From Streptococcus mitis (GTDB lineage Bacteria; Bacillota; Bacilli; Lactobacillales; Streptococcaceae): DNA of 64,000 bases. Position numbers and translations under genes: made by a program. A model generated the notes under the pieces. It saw only the letters and a program-made list of their open reading frames with translations, was not told the origin of the DNA and did not search any database. Shown here piece by piece: positions 18,069-24,280 of this stretch; within the stretch, counting starts at the first letter, position 1, and each line of letters opens with the position of its first letter. The stretch is from positions 124,001 through 188,000 of the forward strand of contig NZ_PKIE01000003.1 of the NCBI RefSeq assembly GCF_002860865.1. The letters run 5' to 3'.

Positions 18069-19436
18069 TTGGATACAAAAATTATTGATGAAAGAGAATT
18101 TGTAGAGAAATTTAAAGATAAAAATTTACAAGAATTTCATAAATTTGTAAGTGACTATGATAACTATATTGCTCCCACAATGAGAGCTAGAGGGTACAAA
18201 TTTGTAAACTATGCTGAGAGAACCGTTACTTTTACGTTTGGCCAGGTAACTTTTTCAAGAAGGCGCTGGTATAAGAATGGGAAATGTAGAATTCCAGTAG
18301 ATGAGAAGTTAGGTCTAGAGAAACGTATTGCCTATTCCAAAGAATTGCTGTATCAGATCACTAAACTAGCTACAATGTTACCGTATCGAAAAGTTGTGGA
18401 AGTTATTGAACTGATGTACCAGGTTTATATTACTAAAGACACAGTGTTAAAAGCAATTAAACTAGCAAGTCAGTTGTTAAATGAAAAAGAAGATTATCGT
18501 TACTATAGTGATGAGGTAGTTGTCAAGAAAATTGAGGCACCTGTCATTTATCTTGAAGGAGATGGTGTTTGGATAAAGGTCAGTGGAAGAGAAAAAGAAC
18601 AACAGAATAAAGAATTATCTCATTTTGTCATTCATACCGGAACGGAGGTGTACGGAAAGAGGAAAATTTTAAAAAATAAGGTGGAAATTGTGTCGCCCAA
18701 TAATCGAACAGCAAGAAAAAGAGTAGTAGATTATATTTATAATCATTTTAAAATTACGTCAGATACTCTACTTGTGACAAATTCAGATATGGGTCACGGT
18801 TATACTCCACATTTATTTAAAGAGATATCACATGATCTAGGAATTAAACATCATCAACATTTTTGGGATCGATACCATCTGAACAAAGAAATAAAAAAGT
18901 TGGTCAAGCCGTATTCAGTAGAGCTACTAGATCAATTTATGAAAGCCATAGACAGTCATTGCAAGCAGAAATTGAAAACAGCTATTGATACACTAGAATC
19001 ATTCATTCTGCTTAATCAGAACGAAAAGAAGATTGATACATTTAAGGTTTTTAAGAATAGAATCCTTGGAAATTTTAAATATACGCAACCTCCTGAGCAG
19101 AGGAATCTAGATACAGCAAGTTTAGGAATTATTGAAAGCCAGCATCGGAAAATCAGTTATCGGATGAAAAATAGAGGAATGTATTGGTCATTAGACCATG
19201 CCGATGCAATGTCCCATCTTATTTTGTTGTCTTACAATCAAGAACTTCGAGATTTATTTTTTGGTAATTGGATAAATGAATATGAAAAATACCGCTCAGA
19301 AGGAATGAGCGGTGCAAAAGTACGAAAAAAGATTGATCAAGCTCCAAGGAGTTTAGGGACGATTGTAAATGCCTCCTGGAAGGGCCGAAAACAGAGAGAC
19401 AAACAACGTTTTGTAGGGAAAAAAATCAATAAATAA
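18069..19436 (+). CDS. ISLre2-family DDE transposase
   Basis: The frame is open from an ATG at 18042, but the TTG at 18069 has GGGAG 10 bp upstream and is the better start, giving 455 residues (about 464 from the ATG). Features of the ISLre2/UPF0236 family: an N-terminal block ending in RRRWYKNGK, YLEGDGVWIK with an acidic residue, VTNSDMGHGYTPHLF with the second Asp, HHQHFWDRYHL, and GIIESQHRK with the late Glu. TnGBS ICEs use a transposase related to this family. No terminal inverted repeats close to the gene were found, so it is unlikely to be a simple stand-alone IS copy. Confidence 0.85.
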   Translation: MDTKIIDEREFVEKFKDKNLQEFHKFVSDYDNYIAPTMRARGYKFVNYAERTVTFTFGQVTFSRRRWYKNGKCRIPVDEKLGLEKRIAYSKELLYQITKLATMLPYRKVVEVIELMYQVYITKDTVLKAIKLASQLLNEKEDYRYYSDEVVVKKIEAPVIYLEGDGVWIKVSGREKEQQNKELSHFVIHTGTEVYGKRKILKNKVEIVSPNNRTARKRVVDYIYNHFKITSDTLLVTNSDMGHGYTPHLFKEISHDLGIKHHQHFWDRYHLNKEIKKLVKPYSVELLDQFMKAIDSHCKQKLKTAIDTLESFILLNQNEKKIDTFKVFKNRILGNFKYTQPPEQRNLDTASLGIIESQHRKISYRMKNRGMYWSLDHADAMSHLILLSYNQELRDLFFGNWINEYEKYRSEGMSGAKVRKKIDQAPRSLGTIVNASWKGRKQRDKQRFVGKKINK

Positions 19437-19459
19437 AACGTTATAAACTCAGTAAACTA

Positions 19460-19488
19460 TTGACTTATAGTAATAAATATTGTATAAT
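19460..19488 (+). promoter_or_regulatory. Strong promoter downstream of the transposase
   Basis: TTGACT (19460-19465), 17-bp spacer, TATAAT (19483-19488). A start near 19495 would give a transcript of about 140 nt ending at the hairpin at 19597-19634. No convincing reading frame lies in it, so it is a candidate non-coding RNA. Confidence 0.65.
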
Positions 19489-19499
19489 GATCTTATTAA

Positions 19500-19564
19500 T
19501 AAAAAAGAGGCACGCAGCAACGTACCTCTCATAAAGATAAACAATTGGGACTTGTTTATCAGTA
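19500..19564 (-). ncRNA. Candidate antisense small RNA, about 65 nt
   Basis: On the minus strand TTGACA (19599-19594), a 17-bp spacer and TAGTAT (19576-19571) form a promoter. The transcript would contain a perfect 9-bp stem (19536-19560, GATAAACAA/TTGTTTATC) and end at a second hairpin (19506-19529) with T residues beyond it. Size, two-hairpin shape and the opposing promoter resemble the antisense RNA of type I toxin-antitoxin loci. Confidence 0.6.
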
Positions 19565-19596
19565 AGATTAATACTATCAGAAATTTTAGTAGATGT

Positions 19597-19634
19597 CAAG
19601 GCTGAGCAAGTAAAATTGTTTAGCCTTGTTTTTA
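19597..19634 (+). terminator. Intrinsic terminator, plus strand
   Basis: A 13-bp stem with two G-U pairs (CAAGGCTGAGCAA against TTGTTTAGCCTTG) around a 6-nt loop, then GTTTTTAC. Confidence 0.75.
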
Positions 19635-19702
19635 CATTTCCGTTTTTGATGTATTTTTTTACTACCTCAAAAAAATAGACACAAACTAAAGCTTAAAACC
19701 CC

Positions 19703-19731
19703 TTTACAAATCTAGCCATTCATGGTAGAAT
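19703..19731 (+). promoter_or_regulatory. rpsD promoter
   Basis: TTTACA (19703-19708), 17-bp spacer, TAGAAT (19726-19731). The distance to the ATG leaves a leader of about 150 nt. Confidence 0.75.
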
Positions 19732-19737
19732 GGATTT

Positions 19738-19890
19738 TGTGTGAAATACCAGCAGGAAAGCATGAAGCTCGTCAACAGGTGTCTTATGATAAGTAACCTT
19801 GGCTGTTTAGGCGAAGGGCATCTGCACGAATCAGGGCTTTCTAAGTGACTATTTCCACCGAAATATTATTTATATCAGGAGGACATTTAC
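19738..19890 (+). promoter_or_regulatory. rpsD leader, probable S4 autoregulatory RNA
   Basis: About 150 nt of non-coding, structured-looking leader between the promoter and rpsD, ending in ATATCAGGAGGACATTTAC before the start. Firmicute rpsD genes are commonly controlled by S4 protein binding its own leader. The call rests on position and length; the pseudoknot was not modelled. Confidence 0.5.
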
Positions 19891-20502
19891 ATGTCACGTT
19901 ATACAGGACCATCTTGGAAACAAGCCCGTCGCCTTGGCCTTTCACTTACAGGTACAGGTAAAGAATTGGCACGTCGTAACTACGTACCAGGACAACACGG
20001 ACCAAACAACCGTTCTAAATTGTCAGAATACGGTTTGCAATTGGCTGAAAAACAAAAACTTCGTTTCACTTACGGTGTAGGTGAAAAACAATTCCGTAAC
20101 TTGTTCGTACAAGCTACAAAAATCAAAGGTGGAATCCTAGGTTTCAACTTCATGCTTCTTTTGGAACGTCGTTTGGATAACGTTGTTTACCGTCTTGGTC
20201 TTGCGACTACTCGTCGTCAAGCTCGTCAATTCGTAAACCACGGTCACATCCTTGTTGACGGAAAACGCGTTGATATCCCATCATACCGTGTAACTCCAGG
20301 TCAAGTGATCTCAGTTCGTGAAAAATCATTGAAAGTTCCAGCTATCCTTGAAGCAGTAGAAGCTACTCTTGGACGTCCAGCATTCGTATCATTCGATGCT
20401 GAAAAATTGGAAGGTTCATTGACTCGCTTGCCAGAACGCGACGAAATCAACCCAGAAATCAACGAAGCACTTGTCGTTGAATTCTACAACAAGATGTTGT
20501 AA
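19891..20502 (+). CDS. rpsD: 30S ribosomal protein S4
   Basis: 203 residues, the usual length. [20 protein letters not shown] is the typical N-terminus, and the S4 RNA-binding domain is around residues 93-155 ([20 protein letters not shown]). S4 binds 16S rRNA early in 30S assembly. Codon use is strongly biased, as expected for a highly expressed gene. GGAGG lies just before the start, and an intrinsic terminator follows, so it is monocistronic. Confidence 0.98.
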   Translation: MSRYTGPSWKQARRLGLSLTGTGKELARRNYVPGQHGPNNRSKLSEYGLQLAEKQKLRFTYGVGEKQFRNLFVQATKIKGGILGFNFMLLLERRLDNVVYRLGLATTRRQARQFVNHGHILVDGKRVDIPSYRVTPGQVISVREKSLKVPAILEAVEATLGRPAFVSFDAEKLEGSLTRLPERDEINPEINEALVVEFYNKML

Positions 20503-20542
20503 TATTTTATTGAATCAGATAGGCTTTAGAGCCTTGATATTG

Positions 20543-20577
20543 AGCACTTTGGGGCGCTTTCCCTTAGTGCTTTTTTT
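20543..20577 (+). terminator. rpsD terminator
   Basis: AGCACT at 20543 pairs with AGTGCT ending at 20571, with an inner GGG/CCC, followed by seven T. Confidence 0.85.
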
Positions 20578-20646
20578 GTTTTTACAATAGCTTTTAAGCA
20601 TGCAGCTATAAGTATCTATACGCAACTAGACCTGTATAGTTTAAAG

Positions 20647-20669
20647 TGATATAATAGTCTAAAAAGAGG
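20647..20669 (+). promoter_or_regulatory. Promoter of the RelB/ParE toxin-antitoxin operon
   Basis: TGATATAAT (20647-20655) is an extended -10 box; AGAGG is at 20665-20669. Upstream CTATA and TATAG half-sites flank a short spacer and may be the operator bound by the antitoxin. Confidence 0.6.
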
Positions 20670-20676
20670 TACTACT

Positions 20677-20964
20677 ATGAATGTTTTAGAAAAAAATACA
20701 CAGGTAAATTTTAAGACTAACAGAGACTTGTTAGAGAAGGCTAAAGCTGTTATCACAGCACAAAATCTTGATATGACAGCTAGTTTCAACTTGTTTTTAG
20801 AACACATTGTAGAAAATAAAGCCTTGCCATTTGAAACTCAAGTAGATAAAGAAAGAGAAGAACTTCTATCAGGGTTGCGTGCTGAAATTGCTCGTAGCTT
20901 TGACGATTTAGAACATGGAAGAACTTACAGCCTTGATGAAGTGAGGGCTAACCTTGGAATTTAA
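20677..20964 (+). CDS. RelB/DinJ-type antitoxin
   Basis: 95 residues. The N-terminal part (TQVNFKTNRDLLEKAKAVIT) fits the ribbon-helix-helix DNA-binding region of RelB/DinJ antitoxins; the C-terminal half is charged and would wrap the toxin. Such proteins repress their own promoter and neutralise the toxin. The gene overlaps the downstream toxin by 11 bp, the standard antitoxin-first order. Confidence 0.88.
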   Translation: MNVLEKNTQVNFKTNRDLLEKAKAVITAQNLDMTASFNLFLEHIVENKALPFETQVDKEREELLSGLRAEIARSFDDLEHGRTYSLDEVRANLGI

Positions 20965-21301
20965 CGAGAACGCATATAGACTTATTATCTCTGAAACGGT
21001 ACAAGGACAGCTAAGAGATGTTAAAGATTATATCTCAGCTAACTACTTTTCAGAACAGGCAGGAGCAAACACAGTTAAGAATATTCTTTATGGTTTGGAA
21101 CGTCTTGAAGTTTTCCCGGAAGCAGGATTTGATGCTGATGAAAGAGTAGGAGGCATTATATACCCACCCCACAAAACTCGATGCATCATTTTAGGCGATT
21201 ACTTAGCCTTCTATCATATTTTAGAGGATAGAAAAGCTGTCTTTGTATCAGATATTATTCATAGTAAACAGGACTACATCCGTTTGTTCAAGAAAAAATA
21301 G
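20954..21301 (+). CDS. RelE/ParE-superfamily toxin
   Basis: 115 residues from a TTG start inside the antitoxin gene. The fold signature of RelE/ParE toxins is visible: an N-terminal strand (YRLIISETVQGQLRDVKDYI), two helices, then LERLEVFPEAG and a C-terminal strand pair (DYLAFYHIL, AVFVSDIIHSKQDY). Whether it is a ribosome-dependent mRNase (RelE) or a gyrase poison (ParE) cannot be told from sequence alone. Translation is probably coupled to the antitoxin. Confidence 0.88.
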   Translation: MEFNENAYRLIISETVQGQLRDVKDYISANYFSEQAGANTVKNILYGLERLEVFPEAGFDADERVGGIIYPPHKTRCIILGDYLAFYHILEDRKAVFVSDIIHSKQDYIRLFKKK

Positions 21302-21325
21302 CGCCTACACATGAAGGCGTTTTTG
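21302..21325 (+). terminator. Terminator after the RelB/ParE pair
   Basis: CGCCT/AGGCG stem with 8-nt loop and a TTTTTG tail, directly after the toxin stop. Confidence 0.7.
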
Positions 21326-21343
21326 TTTGGGAATGACACGATG

Positions 21344-21372
21344 TTGATGATATACATCTGGTGTGATATAAT
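21344..21372 (+). promoter_or_regulatory. Promoter of the Fst-type toxin mRNA
   Basis: TTGATG (21344-21349), 17-bp spacer, TATAAT (21367-21372) with TG at 21364-21365, an extended -10 box. In the leader, the CCCCCTC at 21380-21386 can pair with the GGGAGG Shine-Dalgarno region, as in par loci where the toxin ribosome binding site is hidden. Confidence 0.75.
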
Positions 21373-21411
21373 ATTTTGGCCCCCTCACTTTAAGGAAGGG
21401 AGGTGTTATAT

Positions 21412-21504
21412 ATGCTAGAGTTACTTTCCCTTTTTCTAGCTCCGTTACTTGTTAACGTACTATCTGAGCTTTTCAAGCTATGGATAAAGAAACGTAGCAA
21501 GTAG
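21412..21504 (+). CDS. Fst-type small membrane toxin of a type I toxin-antitoxin locus
   Basis: 30 residues: MLELLSLFLAPLLVNVLSEL followed by FKLWIKKRSK. A single hydrophobic helix with a central Pro and a basic tail is the Fst/Ldr pattern; family toxins insert in the membrane and disturb nucleoid and cell division when their antisense RNA is lost. AGGGAGG is upstream of the ATG. The gene has its own promoter, a paired direct-repeat structure and a shared bidirectional terminator, all matching enterococcal par loci. Confidence 0.88.
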   Translation: MLELLSLFLAPLLVNVLSELFKLWIKKRSK

Positions 21505-21529
21505 CTTTTAACCCTTTGAGAGGGTAGCA

Positions 21530-21599
21530 AAAAAGCCCCATCGGTGGCACGATGGGGCTTTTTTAGTTACATATGCTAGAAGCATTGTTTTCCCTTTAT
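21530..21599 (-). ncRNA. Antisense antitoxin RNA of the Fst locus (RNA II-like)
   Basis: A minus-strand promoter at 21634-21606 would start RNA near 21599 and end at the shared hairpin 21534-21559. The RNA contains the complement of ATATGCTAGA (21571-21580) and TTTCCCTTT (21589-21597), which are exact copies of sequences in the toxin mRNA at 21410-21419 and 21425-21433. These match the DRa and DRb contacts of par systems. Confidence 0.85.
21534..21565. terminator. Bidirectional terminator shared by toxin mRNA and antisense RNA
   Basis: AGCCCCATCG/CGATGGGGCT, a perfect 10-bp stem with A-run on the left and T-run on the right. Confidence 0.9.
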
Positions 21600-21605
21600 G
21601 CTTTC

Positions 21606-21634
21606 ATTCTAACACACAACCCCCGATATTTCAA
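21606..21634 (-). promoter_or_regulatory. Promoter of the Fst antisense RNA
   Basis: On the minus strand TTGAAA (21634-21629), exactly 17 bp, TAGAAT (21611-21606). Confidence 0.8.
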
Positions 21635-21838
21635 GCTTTTGTTTTGATATGTCCTCAGAGGTCATTAGCAATCTTATAACACTGAAGCCTGTGGTTTGAG
21701 TCCACTTTACTGAAATTAGCCCACGCGCTACCAAGTTCCATTCTACAGCAAAGAAATCAACTCTTTTCTAGGGATTTCCGCCCTCATTTTTCTCTTTTGT
21801 GCTAAAATAGACTTATAAATTGAAAATAAGGAATGTTT

Positions 21839-22645
21839 ATGAAATCGGGTAATGGTTTTTGGAAAGGCTGTCTCTATTTTTGGGGCTTCTTGTTCTTACT
21901 GGGCCTTTTGGTCCAATATGCTCTTCCACTTGCGGCTTGTGTACTGCTAGGCTATGGTGGTTATCGCCTCTATAAACGTTGGCGCTATCCTCTTTTGCAG
22001 GATCGTTCGCTCGACGATCGGATTGAGCTTTTAAAAGCTCGGATTCGTCAGGCGGACAAGGATATTCAGCAGTTAGAGGGAGTCTTGGTAGAGAAAGGCT
22101 CAGATTCCTATAAGAGTTTGGCTAATCAAGTATTGATCGAACTGCGGGAAATTCATCAGGAGGCGGATCGTCTCAAGTCCTATATCGATGCTGATGTCTA
22201 CAACCGTATTGACAAAAAGGTTCGTACAGTAAGGGCAAACATCGATGTTCAGCTAGAACGTTTGGATAGGGAAAGTCAGGTAGATCTTGAAAATGCGGAG
22301 CCAGAGGAATTAGCTCCAGAATTGTCTCAGACTTTGGCTAATATTGCCATTGACCATCAGGCTATTTTAGACAAGATTGCTACCTCGGCTGAGGGTGATA
22401 AGGAAGAATTGACTGCTATTCATAGTTTGAAGATGGAGAAATTCCAAACGATTTTAGAAGGCTATTTAAAGATTAAGGCCAATCCTAAAAACTATAATCG
22501 GGCAGAAGAACGCTTAGAGCAAGCTAAAGCAGCTATCGAACAATTTGATCTTGAGCTGGACCAAGTTTTGAGAGAACTCAATGAAACAGATATGCGTGAT
22601 TTTGATATCAGTCTGCGTATTCTAGAAAAAGATCGTAAAGAATAG
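21839..22645 (+). CDS. XpaC-like membrane-anchored protein
   Basis: 268 residues from the ATG at 21839, chosen over the ATG at 21833 because of spacing from AAGGA. One or two N-terminal membrane segments (about 10-45) are followed by a long helical cytoplasmic part. The family (5-bromo-4-chloroindolyl phosphate hydrolysis/XpaC) is known mainly as the usual partner of TelA-like genes; biochemical function is unclear. It is followed after 21 bp by the TelA-like gene. The last 60 residues (GYLKIKANPKNY to DFDISLRIL) resemble the N-terminus of the HsdR encoded at 24281. Confidence 0.8.
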   Translation: MKSGNGFWKGCLYFWGFLFLLGLLVQYALPLAACVLLGYGGYRLYKRWRYPLLQDRSLDDRIELLKARIRQADKDIQQLEGVLVEKGSDSYKSLANQVLIELREIHQEADRLKSYIDADVYNRIDKKVRTVRANIDVQLERLDRESQVDLENAEPEELAPELSQTLANIAIDHQAILDKIATSAEGDKEELTAIHSLKMEKFQTILEGYLKIKANPKNYNRAEERLEQAKAAIEQFDLELDQVLRELNETDMRDFDISLRILEKDRKE

Positions 22646-22666
22646 GTTAGAAACAAAGGAGTAACC

Positions 22667-23914
22667 ATGACAGAATTTAATTTTGATATTGACCAGATTG
22701 CCAATAATACGGTAGCTAAGGTGGATAAAACAACCCAAATCATCGAGACCAATACTGGCTCAGACAAGACCTTGACCTTCCTTGAAAAGTTGAGCCCTGA
22801 GCAGCAAGAAGGAATCAAGGCGCACGTGCCGCAGTTGGTAGACCAGTTTGTCACAAATCAAAATGCTCTTTTAGATTTTGGACAATCTGCTGTAGAAGGT
22901 GTGAACAATACAGTTAATCGTATCTTGTCAGAACAAAAGAAACTGCAGATTCCCCAAGTGGATGATCTACTCAAAAATACCAACCGTGAGTTGCAAGGCT
23001 TTGTAGTAAAATACAAGAACGCTGAGATTGCTGAGTTAGAAGAGAAGCCAAACTTTTTGCAACGATTGTTTAACAAGAGTAAAAATACGCTACAAGAATT
23101 TTACTTTGACTCAAAAACAGTGGAGCAAAAGCTCGATGGCATGGCTGCTGCAGTGGTCAAGCAAGAAGATGTGCTAGCTCGAAATATCGTCTCAGCTGAG
23201 ATGTTGATCGAGGACAATACCAAATCCATTGAAAATCTAGTGGGAGTGATTTCCTTTATCGAAGCCAGCCAGACAGAAGCTGGTAATCGCGCTGCCGAAC
23301 TGAAAGCCCAAGCTGACCAACTCGATACAAGTACGGTAGAATACCAAACCAAGTCACAAGAATTGGCCCGCATAGCAGAAGTGGTCAATACCCTCGAACA
23401 ACAGCACACTGAGTATGTCAGCCGTCTCTATGTTGCCTGGGCAACAACACCTCAGATGCGCAATCTTGTGAAGGTATCATCTGATATGCGTCAAAAATTG
23501 GGCATGCTTCGTCGTAATACCATTCCAACAATGAAGCTTTCCATTGCCCAACTTGGTATTTTGCAACAATCTATGAAATCAGGTGTTGTGGCAGATGCCA
23601 TTGTCAATGCCAATAATGCTGCTCTTCAGATGCTAGCTGAGACCAGCAAGGAAGTGATTCCACAGATGGAACGAATTGCCCAAAACCCGACAGTCGCTGT
23701 CGAATCTGTTACCAAACTGGCTGAAAGTCTGGTCGCTCAAAACCAAGGTATCGTCGCAGCTATTGAGTTGGGACGTCAGAAACGTGCCCAACTAGAAACA
23801 ACCATCGTTAAGTCCGCAGAAATGATCAACGATTCTGTCAAACTACGCGATGAGAAAATCGTCCAAGCCCTTCTAGACCAAGGAAAGGCTGCCCAGAAAG
23901 AAGTACAAGAATAA
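22667..23914 (+). CDS. TelA-family toxic-anion-resistance-like protein
   Basis: 415 residues, largely helical and soluble, beginning MTEFNFDIDQIANNTVAKVD. Length and composition fit the TelA family, and the pairing with an XpaC-like gene is the common genomic arrangement. TelA homologues have been linked to tellurite and cell-envelope-antibiotic tolerance, but the molecular role is unresolved. AAAGGAG precedes the start; a terminator follows directly. Confidence 0.88.
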   Translation: MTEFNFDIDQIANNTVAKVDKTTQIIETNTGSDKTLTFLEKLSPEQQEGIKAHVPQLVDQFVTNQNALLDFGQSAVEGVNNTVNRILSEQKKLQIPQVDDLLKNTNRELQGFVVKYKNAEIAELEEKPNFLQRLFNKSKNTLQEFYFDSKTVEQKLDGMAAAVVKQEDVLARNIVSAEMLIEDNTKSIENLVGVISFIEASQTEAGNRAAELKAQADQLDTSTVEYQTKSQELARIAEVVNTLEQQHTEYVSRLYVAWATTPQMRNLVKVSSDMRQKLGMLRRNTIPTMKLSIAQLGILQQSMKSGVVADAIVNANNAALQMLAETSKEVIPQMERIAQNPTVAVESVTKLAESLVAQNQGIVAAIELGRQKRAQLETTIVKSAEMINDSVKLRDEKIVQALLDQGKAAQKEVQE

Positions 23915-23920
23915 CACACA

Positions 23921-23954
23921 AGTCCCCTATAATGTAGATTCGCAGGGGATTTTG
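23921..23954 (+). terminator. Terminator of the XpaC-TelA operon
   Basis: AGTCCCCT pairs with AGGGGATT (one G-U) around a 15-nt loop, followed by TTG. Confidence 0.7.
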
Positions 23955-24056
23955 CTTGGCTAGGAGCCCTTACCAACCATTGTTAGTGGCCAGTAAGCAA
24001 GTTTACTCTAAAATAGAGATAAAAGCATGGGAAGCCTTTTCCCAATAGGGCTTTTA

Positions 24057-24065
24057 TGGTACAAT
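24057..24065 (+). promoter_or_regulatory. Possible promoter in the hsdR leader region
   Basis: TGGTACAAT is an extended -10 box about 215 bp before hsdR. The 326 bp between the TelA terminator and hsdR hold no gene; they contain this box, the AT tract and a hairpin. Confidence 0.4.
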
Positions 24066-24164
24066 AGAAGGAAGTAAAGGTGTTGTTTTTCAATCTTATC
24101 AACGCCTTGGATGAATGAAAAGGAAGAGTCCCTATGTTTTTCAGATTTAAGCAAATAACTAGCT

Positions 24165-24210
<46 letters not shown>

Positions 24211-24235
24211 CGCGTTTTCATACCCATTTTCAAAA

Positions 24236-24262
24236 CCTACCAATTTCCTTGGTAGGCTTTTT
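24236..24262 (+). terminator. Hairpin/terminator just before hsdR
   Basis: CCTACCAA/TTGGTAGG, perfect 8-bp stem with loop TTTCC, then CTTTTT. It ends 18 bp before the hsdR start, so transcripts from the region of the AT tract must pass it; it could attenuate hsdR. Confidence 0.75.
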
Positions 24263-24280
24263 GCGTTGTAGAAATGGGGT

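Larger units (their letters stand above)
1..19688 (+). mobile_element. Distal part of a TnGBS-like integrative conjugative element
   Basis: All genes from the left edge to the transposase run on the plus strand and encode conjugation functions: wall hydrolase, PcfB-like protein, VirD4-type ATPase, primase/ArdC-like protein, MobC, relaxase and ParA. No tyrosine or serine integrase is present in the visible part. The only recombinase is an ISLre2-type DDE transposase at the right end, which is the arrangement known for TnGBS elements of Streptococcus agalactiae. The left end lies outside the window. The right end is not proven by a repeat; it is placed near 19688 because TnGBS elements insert about 15-17 bp upstream of a sigma-A -35 box and the rpsD -35 box begins at 19703. 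Confidence 0.75.

Noticed and set aside
18000..19690. Stand-alone ISLre2 insertion
   Set aside because: No convincing terminal inverted repeats around the gene; only short A/T runs match, and the ICE lacks any other recombinase.
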